DNA of 27,215 nucleotides from Armatimonadota bacterium (GCA_011773575.1 WVXJ01000220.1:22786-50000), one strand, 5' to 3'; shown: positions 15,185-24,333, counted from the first letter of the stretch. Made by a program: numbers and translations. The notes: generated by a model not told the origin, from the letters alone.

Positions 15185-18178
15185 CTACGAGACAACTCGC
15201 AGTGTTTTGATCTCAAAGGGATTGATGCTGAAACATATACGGCCTTCGGTTACTTCCAGACTGTGCTCATTATCTTCCACAAGATTGGTTTCCATTACTT
15301 TCCCGACAGAGGGCAGTGTGAGTTCCACCGGGCCTCGCTGGTTGAGGGCATCGTAAAGGCGAAGTATGACTCCATTGCCGTCTTCGGCGGGTTTCATTGT
15401 CTCCAGGAGGACATGATCCGCGGAAAGCGGGATCTGCACACTCTGCTTTGGAGCGCGCCCTACCGCGGCAATTAACGGCACGTTCAGAGCGTAGGCTTCG
15501 CGGACAACATCGAGCAACCCTTCTCCATGAGGCAACAGGGCATAGGTAAAATCATGTTCTCCGCGGTCAGCTTTGGGGTCAGGATAGGTGGTTGCCCGAA
15601 GCAGGGTGAGAGAGATTCGATTACCGAGCGTGGAGTAACCATATTTGCAGTCATTGAGAAGGGCAACACCGAACCCGCCTTCGCTCAAATCAGCCCACTT
15701 CTGGGCACACACCTCGAACTTTGTCGCCTCCCAGGAAGTGTTGCGATGGGTGGGACGCTTGAGATGGCCGAACTGAATCTCATAGGTCGCCTGGTCGCTA
15801 TTCACTGAAACCGGGAAATAAGCGCGCAAGACCCGCTGGTCTTCATTCCAAACGACATGGGTGCGGAACTCCAGCCGGCGGCTGTGCGAATATAGTGAGA
15901 CATCCTGGACGATTTCGCCACGCTCCCAGCGATAGGTGAATCGCAGTGTGGCGCGTATGGGTCCGGTCTCCACCAGCTCGACCTGTTGCGCCTCCAGTAC
16001 CCGATACTTCTTCTCATAGAAGACATTCAGGTCCCAGGCATCATTCCAACCGCCGTACGGGCCGGGCGCGGGCCGGTCTTCGTGAAGTCGCAACTCATTG
16101 GCGATTTCGCCTTCGGCAAGCGCCTCTCGCTCCTTTTCAATATCATACAGAGAGTTAATCTGGCCTTTTTCGTTGAAGGTTGCCCGTATCCAGCGATTGG
16201 AAAGGGTATTCTTTCCCGCCTTCAATCCTTCCGCGGCAGCCTCTTCGGCGCTGAAAATCCCCAGCGCCGGTGTTTCCACCAGAGCCAGTTTGCCGCCCGT
16301 CACTGTCTGTGTCTGCAAATCGCCCTTATAATCCTCCGGCAGCCGGATTATATCCTTGCGCGGCCATGAGAGCGTGTTGGCAATCGTCGTCTCGCCTGCG
16401 ACCGGTTTCGTCATGCGCTCGAGAGATTCACTTGCCAGCCGCCTCGCCTGCTCTCTCACATCTGTCAAGACAGGTATTGCTTCCTCATACACCATGGGAC
16501 GGCTGGAGCCGGGCAGCACATCATGAAACTGGTGGACACACACTTTTTCCCATAGAGGACTGAATGTCTCCGCTTTCGCCTCACCGCCTTGATAAATGTC
16601 CCACGAGGCCAGCATCTCCGCATCTCGCAGCGCAAATTCACATTCTCGATTGAGGCGCTTCATCATTGCCTGAGTGGTATAGGTGCCGCGGTGATTCTCG
16701 AAGTAGAGCTCTCCTCTCCATATGGGAAGTTTGGCTTGCGCCGCCTCCCGGAAGGTCTCCGCCACGGGCCGAATCCGGGCGCGGGGAACTCCTGCTGTGT
16801 CTTCCAGCAGGCCCATCGCGCGCGCATCCGCCTCCGTGGGGCCGCCGCCGCCGTCACCCCACCCGAACATATAGGTGGCAAAATCAATTTCTGGAGTCCT
16901 GCGTGCCTTCTCGGCCGCAATCAATCCTCCGGGCGTGAAGGTTGAGCCATAGCCATATTGCTGAATGTGTGCAACTACCTGGGTCCCGTCAATTCCTTCC
17001 CATTGGAACCAGCCGTAGGGGAACCGATTATCTTCATTCATGCCCAACTTGTGAGTAATGAAATAGGGAACATCTGCGCGTGAAAGAATCTGGGGCAGAG
17101 CGGCCGAGTAGCCGAATACATCAGGGAGCCATAGTAGTTTCGTGCGTATTCCGAATTCCTGTTCGAAGAAACCATTACCCAGCAGAATCTGCCGAATCAA
17201 GGATTCGCCGCTGGGAACATTCATGTCCGGCTCCACCCACATTGCGCCTGTCGGCTCCCAGCGCCCCTCCTTTATTCGTCCCTTGATTTCCTCATACAGG
17301 GCCGGATAATTCTCTTGCACGAATCGGTAGAGCGCCGCCTGACTTTGGATGAAGCGATATTGAGGATATTGTTTCATGTAGTTTAGAACTGTTGAAAATG
17401 TACGGCCGCATTTACGCACTGTCTCAGAATAGGGCCACAACCAGGCCGTATCAATATGGGAGTTTGGCATAGCGTCAAGTGTCAGACGACCTTCCTCTCC
17501 ACGCTGTTTCAATTGCGCCAGGAACAGTGAGACCGCATTTTTCGCGGGATCGTCATAATCGGCTGGGCCTTCGCTTCCCCAGGGGAAGGCATCCAGCGCC
17601 TCATCCAATGCCTGCCACAGTCTTTCCGCACGGAGACTTTCTTGATCAAGGGCCTCCACCAAGTCCAAACAGAGTACCCCCAAGAAGACTGCTTCAGCGA
17701 CAGCCGCGTTCTCGCAAACGATATCTGCCTGTTCGAATATGACAGGACTACTGAAATCCGCCCAGTAACTCTTGGAGGGGATTACTTCCAAAAGTAATTC
17801 AAAGGTTTCATTGGCCTTCGCCGATTCCGCGAGCATTAGATCATTGCGTATCCAATCCAGCCCCTGCCAGGGAGTACCATCTCGGCGGTAGCAGAGACCT
17901 TCGCCTCCACTCCGTACACGCAACAGAGTCTTCCTTCCCTTGCACTCGGTCGGCAATGAGAAAGTGAGTTTGAAATAAGCCTTCTCCTCGGCGCCACCCG
18001 CGCCCCAGGAGGTCCCTGTCTGAAAAGGCTCAAACGGCCCTGCCCAGGCCTGTTCGAAGGATAGATACTCAGGCGTAGTGAACCATTCTATCCTGTCAAC
18101 AGGAGCAATGATTTGAGCGGCAAGCGGTTTCAGCAGTTCCAGACGCTGACGCACCTTGTTCTTTATAAGCCAATGCAT
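15185..18178 (-). CDS. Glycoside hydrolase family 38 alpha-mannosidase
   Basis: A 997-residue GH38 enzyme that removes terminal alpha-mannose from glycans. The first ~230 residues form an N-terminal beta-rich domain. Catalysis starts at SHIDTAWLWPYSET, with zinc ligands H241 and D243, and continues to WLPDVFGYSAALPQI with D353 as nucleophile. The central three-helix and C-terminal beta-sandwich regions follow, and length and layout fit bacterial and lysosomal-type family members. There is no signal peptide, so it acts in the cytoplasm. Start ATG 18178 has GAGGTG about nine bases upstream. It follows the metal permease gene by 114 bp and precedes pyrE by 24 bp. Link position (1,2/1,3/1,6) cannot be told. 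Confidence 0.93.
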   Translation of the reverse strand: MHWLIKNKVRQRLELLKPLAAQIIAPVDRIEWFTTPEYLSFEQAWAGPFEPFQTGTSWGAGGAEEKAYFKLTFSLPTECKGRKTLLRVRSGGEGLCYRRDGTPWQGLDWIRNDLMLAESAKANETFELLLEVIPSKSYWADFSSPVIFEQADIVCENAAVAEAVFLGVLCLDLVEALDQESLRAERLWQALDEALDAFPWGSEGPADYDDPAKNAVSLFLAQLKQRGEEGRLTLDAMPNSHIDTAWLWPYSETVRKCGRTFSTVLNYMKQYPQYRFIQSQAALYRFVQENYPALYEEIKGRIKEGRWEPTGAMWVEPDMNVPSGESLIRQILLGNGFFEQEFGIRTKLLWLPDVFGYSAALPQILSRADVPYFITHKLGMNEDNRFPYGWFQWEGIDGTQVVAHIQQYGYGSTFTPGGLIAAEKARRTPEIDFATYMFGWGDGGGGPTEADARAMGLLEDTAGVPRARIRPVAETFREAAQAKLPIWRGELYFENHRGTYTTQAMMKRLNRECEFALRDAEMLASWDIYQGGEAKAETFSPLWEKVCVHQFHDVLPGSSRPMVYEEAIPVLTDVREQARRLASESLERMTKPVAGETTIANTLSWPRKDIIRLPEDYKGDLQTQTVTGGKLALVETPALGIFSAEEAAAEGLKAGKNTLSNRWIRATFNEKGQINSLYDIEKEREALAEGEIANELRLHEDRPAPGPYGGWNDAWDLNVFYEKKYRVLEAQQVELVETGPIRATLRFTYRWERGEIVQDVSLYSHSRRLEFRTHVVWNEDQRVLRAYFPVSVNSDQATYEIQFGHLKRPTHRNTSWEATKFEVCAQKWADLSEGGFGVALLNDCKYGYSTLGNRISLTLLRATTYPDPKADRGEHDFTYALLPHGEGLLDVVREAYALNVPLIAAVGRAPKQSVQIPLSADHVLLETMKPAEDGNGVILRLYDALNQRGPVELTLPSVGKVMETNLVEDNEHSLEVTEGRICFSINPFEIKTLRVVS

Positions 18179-18292
18179 TCTGTGAGCACCTCAAGGAATT
18201 GGTTTTCCAGGATGTAGTTTCTTGCTTGATGGCAAGTTTTCCTGTTATCAGTCACTTGATGCTAGGAGAGGAAGGAGGCTGGCAGAGTCGCG

Positions 18293-19117
18293 CTATCGTG
18301 CTTTGAAGAACCAGCGGAGACGACGAGGAGAGAGCGCAACCGATGCTAGGAAGAAGAAAGTGGCAAGCAGCACTATGGTTGCGCCGGATGCGGTATTCAG
18401 CCAGTAGGAGAGGAGCAGCCCCAGCGTGGCCGCCAGGACACCTATGAGCACAGCAAGGGCCATCATCTTGCGGAAATCCTCGGTCAACTGATAGGCCGCG
18501 GCCGCGGGAGTGATGATCAGGGCCGATACAAGTATAATGCCCACCACCTTCATTGAAAGCACAACCGTAAGAGAGATAAGCCCGAGCAGCACGAAATGCA
18601 GCCTTTCCGCCGGCAGTCCGGCCACTTCCGCCATTTCCGAGTCGAAGGTTATGAAAAGGAGGTCCTTGAAGAAGAGCCCGACTACTGACAATACAACCGC
18701 GCCCAAAATCAGCGAGATCCACAAATCCTGCGGAGTTACTGCGAGGATACTGCCGAAGAGATATCCGAACAAATCCACCTGATAGCCTTTTGTCAGACCA
18801 ATCACCAGAATCCCGAGAGCCATTGTGGCGGCAAAGAACACACCAATCGAGATATCCTCTCTTACTTCCCCTTTGCGCGCGAGTATGCCGATTCCCCAGG
18901 CAATGATCAGGCAGAAGACGAGCGCCGCCACCACGGGATTGATTCCCAGCAAAACACCCAATGCCACTCCCCCGAAAGATGCATGCGCGATTCCCGCCCC
19001 GATAAAGGCCATACCTCTCAATACTACATAGACTCCCACCACCGCGCAGATAACCCCGATAACTGCGCCGGCGATCAGCGCTCTCTGCATGAATCCGTAC
19101 TGGAGGATATCACTCAT
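18293..19117 (-). CDS. znuB: Metal (zinc/manganese-type) ABC transporter permease
   Basis: The 274-residue inner-membrane subunit of a zinc/manganese-type importer (ABC-3 family, ZnuB/TroC). It is hydrophobic over nearly its full length, with about eight or nine helices. The family pattern GMAFIGAGIAHASFGGVALG (about 35-54) is clear, followed by MKVVGIILVSALIITPAAAAY (about 200-220). I chose ATG 19117, which overlaps the ATPase gene stop by eight bases; a longer frame to 19516 only reads through the ATPase gene out of frame. The metal (Zn, Mn or Fe) cannot be decided from the permease. Confidence 0.9.
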   Translation of the reverse strand: MSDILQYGFMQRALIAGAVIGVICAVVGVYVVLRGMAFIGAGIAHASFGGVALGVLLGINPVVAALVFCLIIAWGIGILARKGEVREDISIGVFFAATMALGILVIGLTKGYQVDLFGYLFGSILAVTPQDLWISLILGAVVLSVVGLFFKDLLFITFDSEMAEVAGLPAERLHFVLLGLISLTVVLSMKVVGIILVSALIITPAAAAYQLTEDFRKMMALAVLIGVLAATLGLLLSYWLNTASGATIVLLATFFFLASVALSPRRLRWFFKAR

Positions 19118-19934
19118 TCTTATCTTTCTCTGTGTCAAGAGTTTCGTGTTCAGGGACCACCATATGGGGGATGGGGCCATGGTCCAGAAAAGCCGCGCGG
19201 GGACCATACATACAGGCCAGCACTTCTCCTGTAGCCACTTCTCCCGGGCGACCGTGGACCACCATGCACTGATTGATACAGGCCACCGTGTCGGCGTAAT
19301 TGGCCACCACTCCCATATCATGTGAGACAACGACAACGGTGAGCCCCTCTTTATGTAATTTGTAGAGCAAATCATAGAAAGAACCGCTGGTGGCGATATC
19401 CACTCCAGTGGTGGGCTCATCCAGAAGCAGCAAGTCGGGGTCATTCGCCAGGGCGCGTGCGACGAAAACACGCTGGCGCTGGCCTCCGGAAAGTCGGCCA
19501 ATCGGCTCATTTGCAAGGTCGGTGATTCCTACTCGCTGCATGGCCTGTAGCGCGGCTTCGCGGTCGGTGGAGGAGGGGCGACGCATCAGGCCGATGCGAC
19601 CGTAACGGCCCATCAACACCACCTCTCCTGCTCGGATAGGGAATCTCAAGTCAACGGACATCGCCTGAGGAACATAGCCTATCCGCCGACGCTCTTCTCC
19701 CAGGTCCCATGGAGGCCTGCCGAAGACCCGAACGGTACCCCGACTGGGTCGAATAGTACCGAGGATTGTCTTCAACAAGGTGGTCTTGCCGGACCCATTG
19801 GGACCGACTACCGCCAGAAAGCTGCCCGCGGGCACTCCCAGGTTGATGTTGTTCAGTGCAACGTGAGACTGATAGGTGACGCTGATGTCTTCCAGTTCGA
19901 TAATCGGCTTTGCTTCCGCCATCGTCTCGCTCAT
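19110..19934 (-). CDS. znuC: Metal ABC transporter ATP-binding protein
   Basis: The 274-residue ATPase drives the importer encoded around it. From the chosen start, Walker A GPNGSGKT lies at 44-51, the signature LSGGQRQR at 148-155, and Walker B LLLLDEPTTGVD at about 168-179, with the switch His in VVVSHDMG. I took ATG 19934, with GGAG six bases upstream; a TTG four codons earlier (19946) also fits. It lies 21 bp after the binding-protein gene, and its last codons overlap the permease start. The C-terminus runs about 30 residues past the core ATPase (HMVVPEHETLDTEKDKNE), acidic and probably disordered. Confidence 0.93.
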   Translation of the reverse strand: MSETMAEAKPIIELEDISVTYQSHVALNNINLGVPAGSFLAVVGPNGSGKTTLLKTILGTIRPSRGTVRVFGRPPWDLGEERRRIGYVPQAMSVDLRFPIRAGEVVLMGRYGRIGLMRRPSSTDREAALQAMQRVGITDLANEPIGRLSGGQRQRVFVARALANDPDLLLLDEPTTGVDIATSGSFYDLLYKLHKEGLTVVVVSHDMGVVANYADTVACINQCMVVHGRPGEVATGEVLACMYGPRAAFLDHGPIPHMVVPEHETLDTEKDKNE

Positions 19935-19955
19935 TCGATGCTCCAAGCCGCGGTC

Positions 19956-20903
19956 CTATTTCAGGCCCTTCTCAAGTTGAGCTAAGTTGTAGCGCATAGT
20001 CTCAAGGTAGTCAAACGCCGGCGGCACACCCAATGGGTTCAAGTGCAATACTTGAGCACCGCTCTCCGCTGCAATCACCTCGGCCACCTTCTTTGACAAC
20101 TGCGCCTCTGCGAAGATGGCTTTTGCTTTGGCGGCTCTGATTGTCTGGACGATTTCAGCGATTTCCGCGGGAGATGGTTCACGCCCCGGCGTGGTCTCCA
20201 CCACCCCGGCCTGGACCAACCCATAACGACGGGCAAAATAGTCCCATCCTGCATGTTGCGCGATGAACTTCTTGCTGGAGAAAGTCGCCACCGTGATTCT
20301 TATGTCCGCATCGAGCGCACGTAGTTGTTCGACATAGTCGTCCGCGCCGGCCTGATAGACGCCTTTTCCCTCGGGGTCAGCCTCAATCAGCGCGTCGCGG
20401 ATGTTCTCGACCTGACGGACAGCATAAAGGGGGTCCAGCCAAACATGGGGATTGCCGCTCTCGTGATGATGCTTGTCGCTTGAAGCATTGCCCTGGATAA
20501 TCTCCAGATCTTCCGCTGTCTTCACCACGACCAGACCGGGATTGTTAAGTGCCTTGATGACATCATCCGCCCAATACTCCAGGCCGACGCCGTTCAGGAC
20601 TAAGACAGAGGCCTGCGCCACGGACTTCATTTGCGCGGATTTTGGTTCGAATGTGTGGGGGCTCTCACCAGGCGATACGAGCACTTCGACTTGCACGCGA
20701 TCGCCGCCTACGCGGCGCGCAAAGTCGGCGAGAGGAGAGATGCTGGCCACGACCAGAATCCTCTCTGCCTGTTCAACCTTTCGATCTTCGCCACAGCCGA
20801 TGCTGTTCAGTCCTGCCAGCAATGCCAGCAGCATCGCCAGTGCCGCCGGCCTCACTCTAGCTTGCTGTCTCAATATCAGGATCCCGCACATCATATAGCC
20901 CAT
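19956..20903 (-). CDS. znuA: Metal ABC transporter substrate-binding protein (ZnuA-like), probably lipid-anchored
   Basis: The 315-residue cluster-9 binding protein delivers a metal ion to the permease. A hydrophobic signal (about 20-36) ends at C37 in NSIGC, near a lipobox (Ser rather than Leu at -3), so lipid anchoring is likely but not certain. Metal-site histidines are H83 (SPHTFEP), H153 (NPHVWLD) and H217 (AQHAGW); the fourth ligand would be in the FAEAQLS region, where Glu replaces the usual Asp. A short HHH loop (145-147), typical of zinc-type members, lies just before the second ligand. ATG 20903 overlaps the glyoxalase stop by one base (TAATG), so translation is coupled to it. Zinc is favoured over manganese on the His loop; not certain. 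Confidence 0.9.
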   Translation of the reverse strand: MGYMMCGILILRQQARVRPAALAMLLALLAGLNSIGCGEDRKVEQAERILVVASISPLADFARRVGGDRVQVEVLVSPGESPHTFEPKSAQMKSVAQASVLVLNGVGLEYWADDVIKALNNPGLVVVKTAEDLEIIQGNASSDKHHHESGNPHVWLDPLYAVRQVENIRDALIEADPEGKGVYQAGADDYVEQLRALDADIRITVATFSSKKFIAQHAGWDYFARRYGLVQAGVVETTPGREPSPAEIAEIVQTIRAAKAKAIFAEAQLSKKVAEVIAAESGAQVLHLNPLGVPPAFDYLETMRYNLAQLEKGLK

Positions 20904-21286
20904 TACGCAAGCCGTTCCAGCATCTCAATGACATTACCCTCTGGATCTTCGAAGAAAGATACACGCAGGTCTGCGACATCGGTAGGGTCCAGAAGAAATT
21001 TGATGCCCAGAGATTTGAGACGGTCAGTCTCCTCAACAACACTGTCCACCAGAAGGCAAATATGCTTATAGCCGACCTGCTGATTGCCCCATTGTGATTC
21101 CTTGGCAGGTGTCCCTCCGCTGAAGAACTCGAGTTTCGTGTCATTCAATTCAACGAAAACAAGTGTGCCCGCATCGGGCACCTGCAATCGTCCCGCCTTT
21201 TCAAAGCCAAGCACATCAATATAGAACCTGGCAATCTTCTCAGCATCTGCGGCCATTATGGCAAGGTGTTCGATGGCCTTAATCAC
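20903..21286 (-). CDS. VOC-family glyoxalase-like protein, first gene of the metal importer operon
   Basis: A 127-residue vicinal-oxygen-chelate protein, the size of a lactoylglutathione lyase monomer. Four metal-ligand positions are visible: H7 (IEHLAIM), E53 (KLEFF), H75 (YKHICLL) and E121 (NVIEML), as in metal-binding glyoxalases. The start is GTG 21286, fixed by AGGAGGT seven bases upstream; a longer frame is open but lacks a ribosome site. The stop shares one base with the next gene, a metal-binding lipoprotein. The real reaction could be glyoxalase I, a lyase or an epimerase, since VOC specificity cannot be read from these residues alone. Its tight coupling to metal uptake is unusual. 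Confidence 0.8.
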   Translation of the reverse strand: MIKAIEHLAIMAADAEKIARFYIDVLGFEKAGRLQVPDAGTLVFVELNDTKLEFFSGGTPAKESQWGNQQVGYKHICLLVDSVVEETDRLKSLGIKFLLDPTDVADLRVSFFEDPEGNVIEMLERLA

Positions 21287-21311
21287 AAGGATACCTCCTA
21301 TTTCAAGTAGA

Positions 21312-21341
21312 ATATTAGCCGCGTTCGCCCGGCCCGCGCAA
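21312..21341 (-). promoter_or_regulatory. Possible promoter for the glyoxalase/metal importer operon
   Basis: In the 100-bp gap between divergent genes, the minus strand holds TTGCGC, an 18-base spacer and TAATAT, 25 bases before the GTG start. The match to sigma70 consensus is modest (three and four of six). I do not see a clear Zur-type palindrome. The position is right, but the call is tentative. Confidence 0.3.
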
Positions 21342-21386
21342 GGTTCCTGCATACTCTGCGCTGCCGAGAGACAGGAGGTGGTAACA

Positions 21387-21632
21387 GTGGCCTTCAAAGC
21401 GATCAAGACAGTGGTAACGCTGGGGGCAGATGACCTGGTTCGCCTTCAGGAGATCTTGATGGATGAAGACAAAGAGGAGGCGGTCGCCTTCCTGCGGGAT
21501 GTGATAGGGGAGAAGGTGCGCTGTGCGCAGGTGGAGACTCACCGTCCGGAGTTTGAAGGCGGAACCGGCAAAGAGCCCTCTCATTACATCCATGGAGACG
21601 GCATACATTCTCCGCCGAAGAAAGATGACTGA
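21387..21632 (+). CDS. Small conserved-looking protein of unknown function
   Basis: An 81-residue acidic protein starting at GTG 21387, with AGGAGG eight bases upstream. The N-terminal half (VAFKAIKTVVTLGADDLVRLQEILMDEDKEEAVAFLRDVIG, about residues 1-41) would form helices; the C-terminal half (about 45-81) is rich in His, Gly, Pro and charged residues and is probably flexible. One Cys (C46) is present. It diverges from the glyoxalase/metal importer genes and lies 168 bp before trpB2. I do not recognise a family. The strong ribosome site supports a real gene. Confidence 0.6.
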   Translation: MAFKAIKTVVTLGADDLVRLQEILMDEDKEEAVAFLRDVIGEKVRCAQVETHRPEFEGGTGKEPSHYIHGDGIHSPPKKDD

Positions 21633-21800
21633 GATTCAGCTCTGGACCGCCTGAGTCTGCGCGCAGTTCGCCTCCCGGCCTCACGAAAAGAAGGAGACTC
21701 CCCATCCAGGCAGAAATGGGATATTGCCCCGTGCAGCGAGACCAGAGGCAAGCCATGATGATTCTAGAAGTGCAGTCTGGAGAAAGGAGAATAGACTGGG

Positions 21801-23168
21801 ATGGCTAGTGACGAAACGAAGATCCTACTGAGAGAAAGCGAGATGCCGCAGCGCTGGTACAACATCAACCCGGATCTGCCTGCGCCGCTGGCGCCTCCCA
21901 TTCACCCAGGGACCGGGCAACCGGTAGGGCCCGAGGACTTGGCACCCATCTTTCCGATGGAACTGATCAAGCAGGAAGTGAGTATGGAGCCGTACATAGA
22001 GATTCCTGACGAAATACAGCGAATCTATCGGCTGTGGCGGCCAAGTCCTCTCTATCGCGCACATCGGCTTGAAAAGGCTCTGAAGACCCCCGCCAGGATT
22101 TACTACAAGAATGAGAGCTTCAGCCCTCCCGGCAGTCACAAGCCCAACACCGCAGTGGCACAAGCCTACTACAACAAACAGGAAGGTGTGAAGCGCCTTT
22201 GCACAGAGACCGGGGCAGGGCAATGGGGCAGTGCGCTTTCATTTGGCTGTTCCTTGTTCGGCATTGAATGTACGGTATATATGGTGAAGGTCAGTTATGA
22301 GCAGAAACCTTACCGTCGTGTGCTAATGGAGACTTGGGGCTCCACGGTTCATCCTTCACCGACGAAATTGACAAATGCAGGGCGAACGATTCTGGAGAAA
22401 GATCCCAATTCTCCCGGGAGCCTTGGAATAGCCATCTCTGAGGCGGTGGAGGACGCGGCCACTCACGATGACGCGAAGTATTCTCTGGGCAGCGTTCTGA
22501 ACCACGTCCTCCTTCACCAGACAATCGTGGGCCAGGAAGTGAAGGCGCAGCTGAAACTCGTGGACGAAGAGCCGGATGTGATAGTCGGCTGCGTCGGAGG
22601 AGGCTCCAATTTCGCGGGCGTCGCTTTCCCCTTCGTGAAGGATAAACTCAATGGCAAGAAAATTGATATTATCGCCTGTGAGCCGGAGGCATGTCCGACG
22701 CTGACGCGCGGTGTCTATCGTTATGACTTCGGGGATACCGCTATGTTAACCCCTCTTCTCAAGATGCACACTCTGGGTCATACCTTCGTGCCGGAGCCGA
22801 TTCACGCCGGTGGACTCCGCTATCATGGAGATGCCCCGCTCGTGTCTCTCCTGGTCAGCCAGAATGTCATCGAGCCCCGAGCTTACCATCAACTGCCTAC
22901 TTTCGAGGCCGCTCTCAACTTCGCCCGTACGGAAGGATCCCTTCCCGCGCCGGAGACCGCGCACGCTCTCCGCGGCGCCATTGATGAGGCGCTCAAGTGC
23001 AAGGAAACCGGTGAGGAGAAGTGCATTCTCATCGCCTACAGCGGACACGGCTTCTTCGACCTCGGCGCGTATGAGAAGTATCTCAGCGGACAACTCGAGG
23101 ATTATGAATATCCGAAGGAGAAAATCGAGGCCGCCCTGAAGGAACTGCCGGAGGTGGCTGCGCCGTAA
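21801..23168 (+). CDS. trpB2: TrpB2-type tryptophan synthase beta chain
   Basis: A 455-residue PLP enzyme of the TrpB2 class, which adds indole to serine (or O-phosphoserine) without needing TrpA. The PLP lysine is K114 (PPGSHKPN), the catalytic Glu is near 136 (CTETGAGQWG), and the phosphate loop GGGSN is at 266-270. Residues 1-75 (about) form the longer N-terminal arm that marks TrpB2 from TrpB1. SGHGFFDLGAY (about 420-430) is a characteristic C-terminal motif. AAGGAG stands about 12 bases before ATG 21801. No trpA or other trp gene lies within the window, so this is an orphan copy. It ends at a good terminator (23191-23229). Confidence 0.93.
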   Translation: MASDETKILLRESEMPQRWYNINPDLPAPLAPPIHPGTGQPVGPEDLAPIFPMELIKQEVSMEPYIEIPDEIQRIYRLWRPSPLYRAHRLEKALKTPARIYYKNESFSPPGSHKPNTAVAQAYYNKQEGVKRLCTETGAGQWGSALSFGCSLFGIECTVYMVKVSYEQKPYRRVLMETWGSTVHPSPTKLTNAGRTILEKDPNSPGSLGIAISEAVEDAATHDDAKYSLGSVLNHVLLHQTIVGQEVKAQLKLVDEEPDVIVGCVGGGSNFAGVAFPFVKDKLNGKKIDIIACEPEACPTLTRGVYRYDFGDTAMLTPLLKMHTLGHTFVPEPIHAGGLRYHGDAPLVSLLVSQNVIEPRAYHQLPTFEAALNFARTEGSLPAPETAHALRGAIDEALKCKETGEEKCILIAYSGHGFFDLGAYEKYLSGQLEDYEYPKEKIEAALKELPEVAAP

Positions 23169-23190
23169 GTCCGACATTTAGGATGACTCT

Positions 23191-23229
23191 GAGAGGCCAG
23201 CGGTGGGATCCGCTGGTCTCTTCTTTTGT
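23191..23229 (+). terminator. Rho-independent terminator after trpB2
   Basis: A 13-base stem (GAGAGGCCAGCGG with its partner CCGCTGGTCTCTT, two G-T pairs) closes a six-base loop (TGGGAT) and runs into CTTTTG. It starts 22 bases after the trpB2 stop. Stem, loop and T-tract all fit an intrinsic terminator. Confidence 0.85.
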
Positions 23230-23333
23230 CAGTGGAGTGCATGTATGTCGCCTTTCGTCACAAACAAGGGAAGGGGTTCGAAGATGATACCTGGTAGGAG
23301 ATACCTGAGACTACGTGACTGAGAGGAACACAA

Positions 23334-24326
23334 ATGAAGGTGGCATTCTTCGGCATTCAGGATTGGGAGCGGGAGCTGCTTGCAGGTACCGAATTTGTGG
23401 GCGAGCCGAATATGTTGAACGAAGACCATCTCGTTGCTGAGAATGCAGCCGAGGCGGTGGGCTTTCCCATAGTCAGTGTATTTGCGCACTCGGAGATGAA
23501 TCGCCAGGTCATTGAAGGCCTGCCTGATCTTCGCATGATTGCTGCTCGTTCCACCGGCGTTGACCATATTGATCTTGATGCTGCGCGGGAGCGCGGTATT
23601 GTAGTCTCCAGTGTGCCCGGCTATGGCGCCAATACTGTGGCTGAGCACACCTTTGGGATGATTCTTGGACTTTCCCGACGACTTTTTGCGGCACACACGA
23701 AAGTGCTCGACCGAGATTTCTCTCTCGAAGGGCTGCGCGGCTTCGACCTCAACGACAAGACCATGGGGGTTATCGGTGCGGGCAGTATAGGTCTGCACGT
23801 CATTCGTATGGCACGGGCACTGGGTATGCGAGTACTGGCATACGACACACAGCCCATGCCTTTGATAGCGGAAGTCTTGGATTTCGAATATGTGGAAATG
23901 GACCAACTACTCGCAGAATCTCATGTGATTTCTCTTCACGCGCCGCTTACTTCGCAAACACATCATATGATCAACGCCGAGACTCTGGCGAAGATGCGCC
24001 CGGGTGTATTGCTTGTCAATACCAGCCGCGGTGGACTGGTAGATCTACAAGCGGTGGCTGAAGCGCTTGATTCCGGTCACCTGGGCGGAGTGGGGCTGGA
24101 TGTTTTCGAAGGTGAAGAGTGTGTAAATGAGGAAACTCGACTTGTGCGCTGCCGGGAAAGACCCAAAGGCCTGGACATGATCCTGGGCCTGCTCGACCGG
24201 CCAAATGTCATGCTCACTCCTCATATCGCATTCTACAGTGACGAGGCCCTAGAGCGCATTATTAACACCACAATCGAGAACATCCGCGCCTTTGAGGCAG
24301 GGGTGCCCGTGAACCGCGTTGCATGA
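23334..24326 (+). CDS. D-lactate-dehydrogenase-type 2-hydroxyacid dehydrogenase
   Basis: This 330-residue NAD-dependent dehydrogenase interconverts a 2-oxo acid with its D-hydroxy acid. The nucleotide-binding turn GAGSIG is at 148-153. Catalytic residues sit in the expected order: R232 (VNTSRGG), E261 (FEGEE) and H297 (LTPHIAF). The N-terminal substrate segment (ARSTGVDHIDL, about 71-81) matches D-lactate dehydrogenases. Start ATG 23334 has AGAGGAAC about six bases ahead. It is separated from trpB2 by a terminator, so it has its own promoter, though I cannot place one. Lactate is likely but not proven; related enzymes act on other 2-oxo acids. Confidence 0.9.
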   Translation: MKVAFFGIQDWERELLAGTEFVGEPNMLNEDHLVAENAAEAVGFPIVSVFAHSEMNRQVIEGLPDLRMIAARSTGVDHIDLDAARERGIVVSSVPGYGANTVAEHTFGMILGLSRRLFAAHTKVLDRDFSLEGLRGFDLNDKTMGVIGAGSIGLHVIRMARALGMRVLAYDTQPMPLIAEVLDFEYVEMDQLLAESHVISLHAPLTSQTHHMINAETLAKMRPGVLLVNTSRGGLVDLQAVAEALDSGHLGGVGLDVFEGEECVNEETRLVRCRERPKGLDMILGLLDRPNVMLTPHIAFYSDEALERIINTTIENIRAFEAGVPVNRVA

Positions 24327-24333
24327 GGGCAGA

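Noticed and set aside
18293..19516. 407-codon reading of the metal permease
   Set aside because: The first 133 codons only read the ATPase gene in another frame; the permease begins at ATG 19117 with an eight-base overlap.
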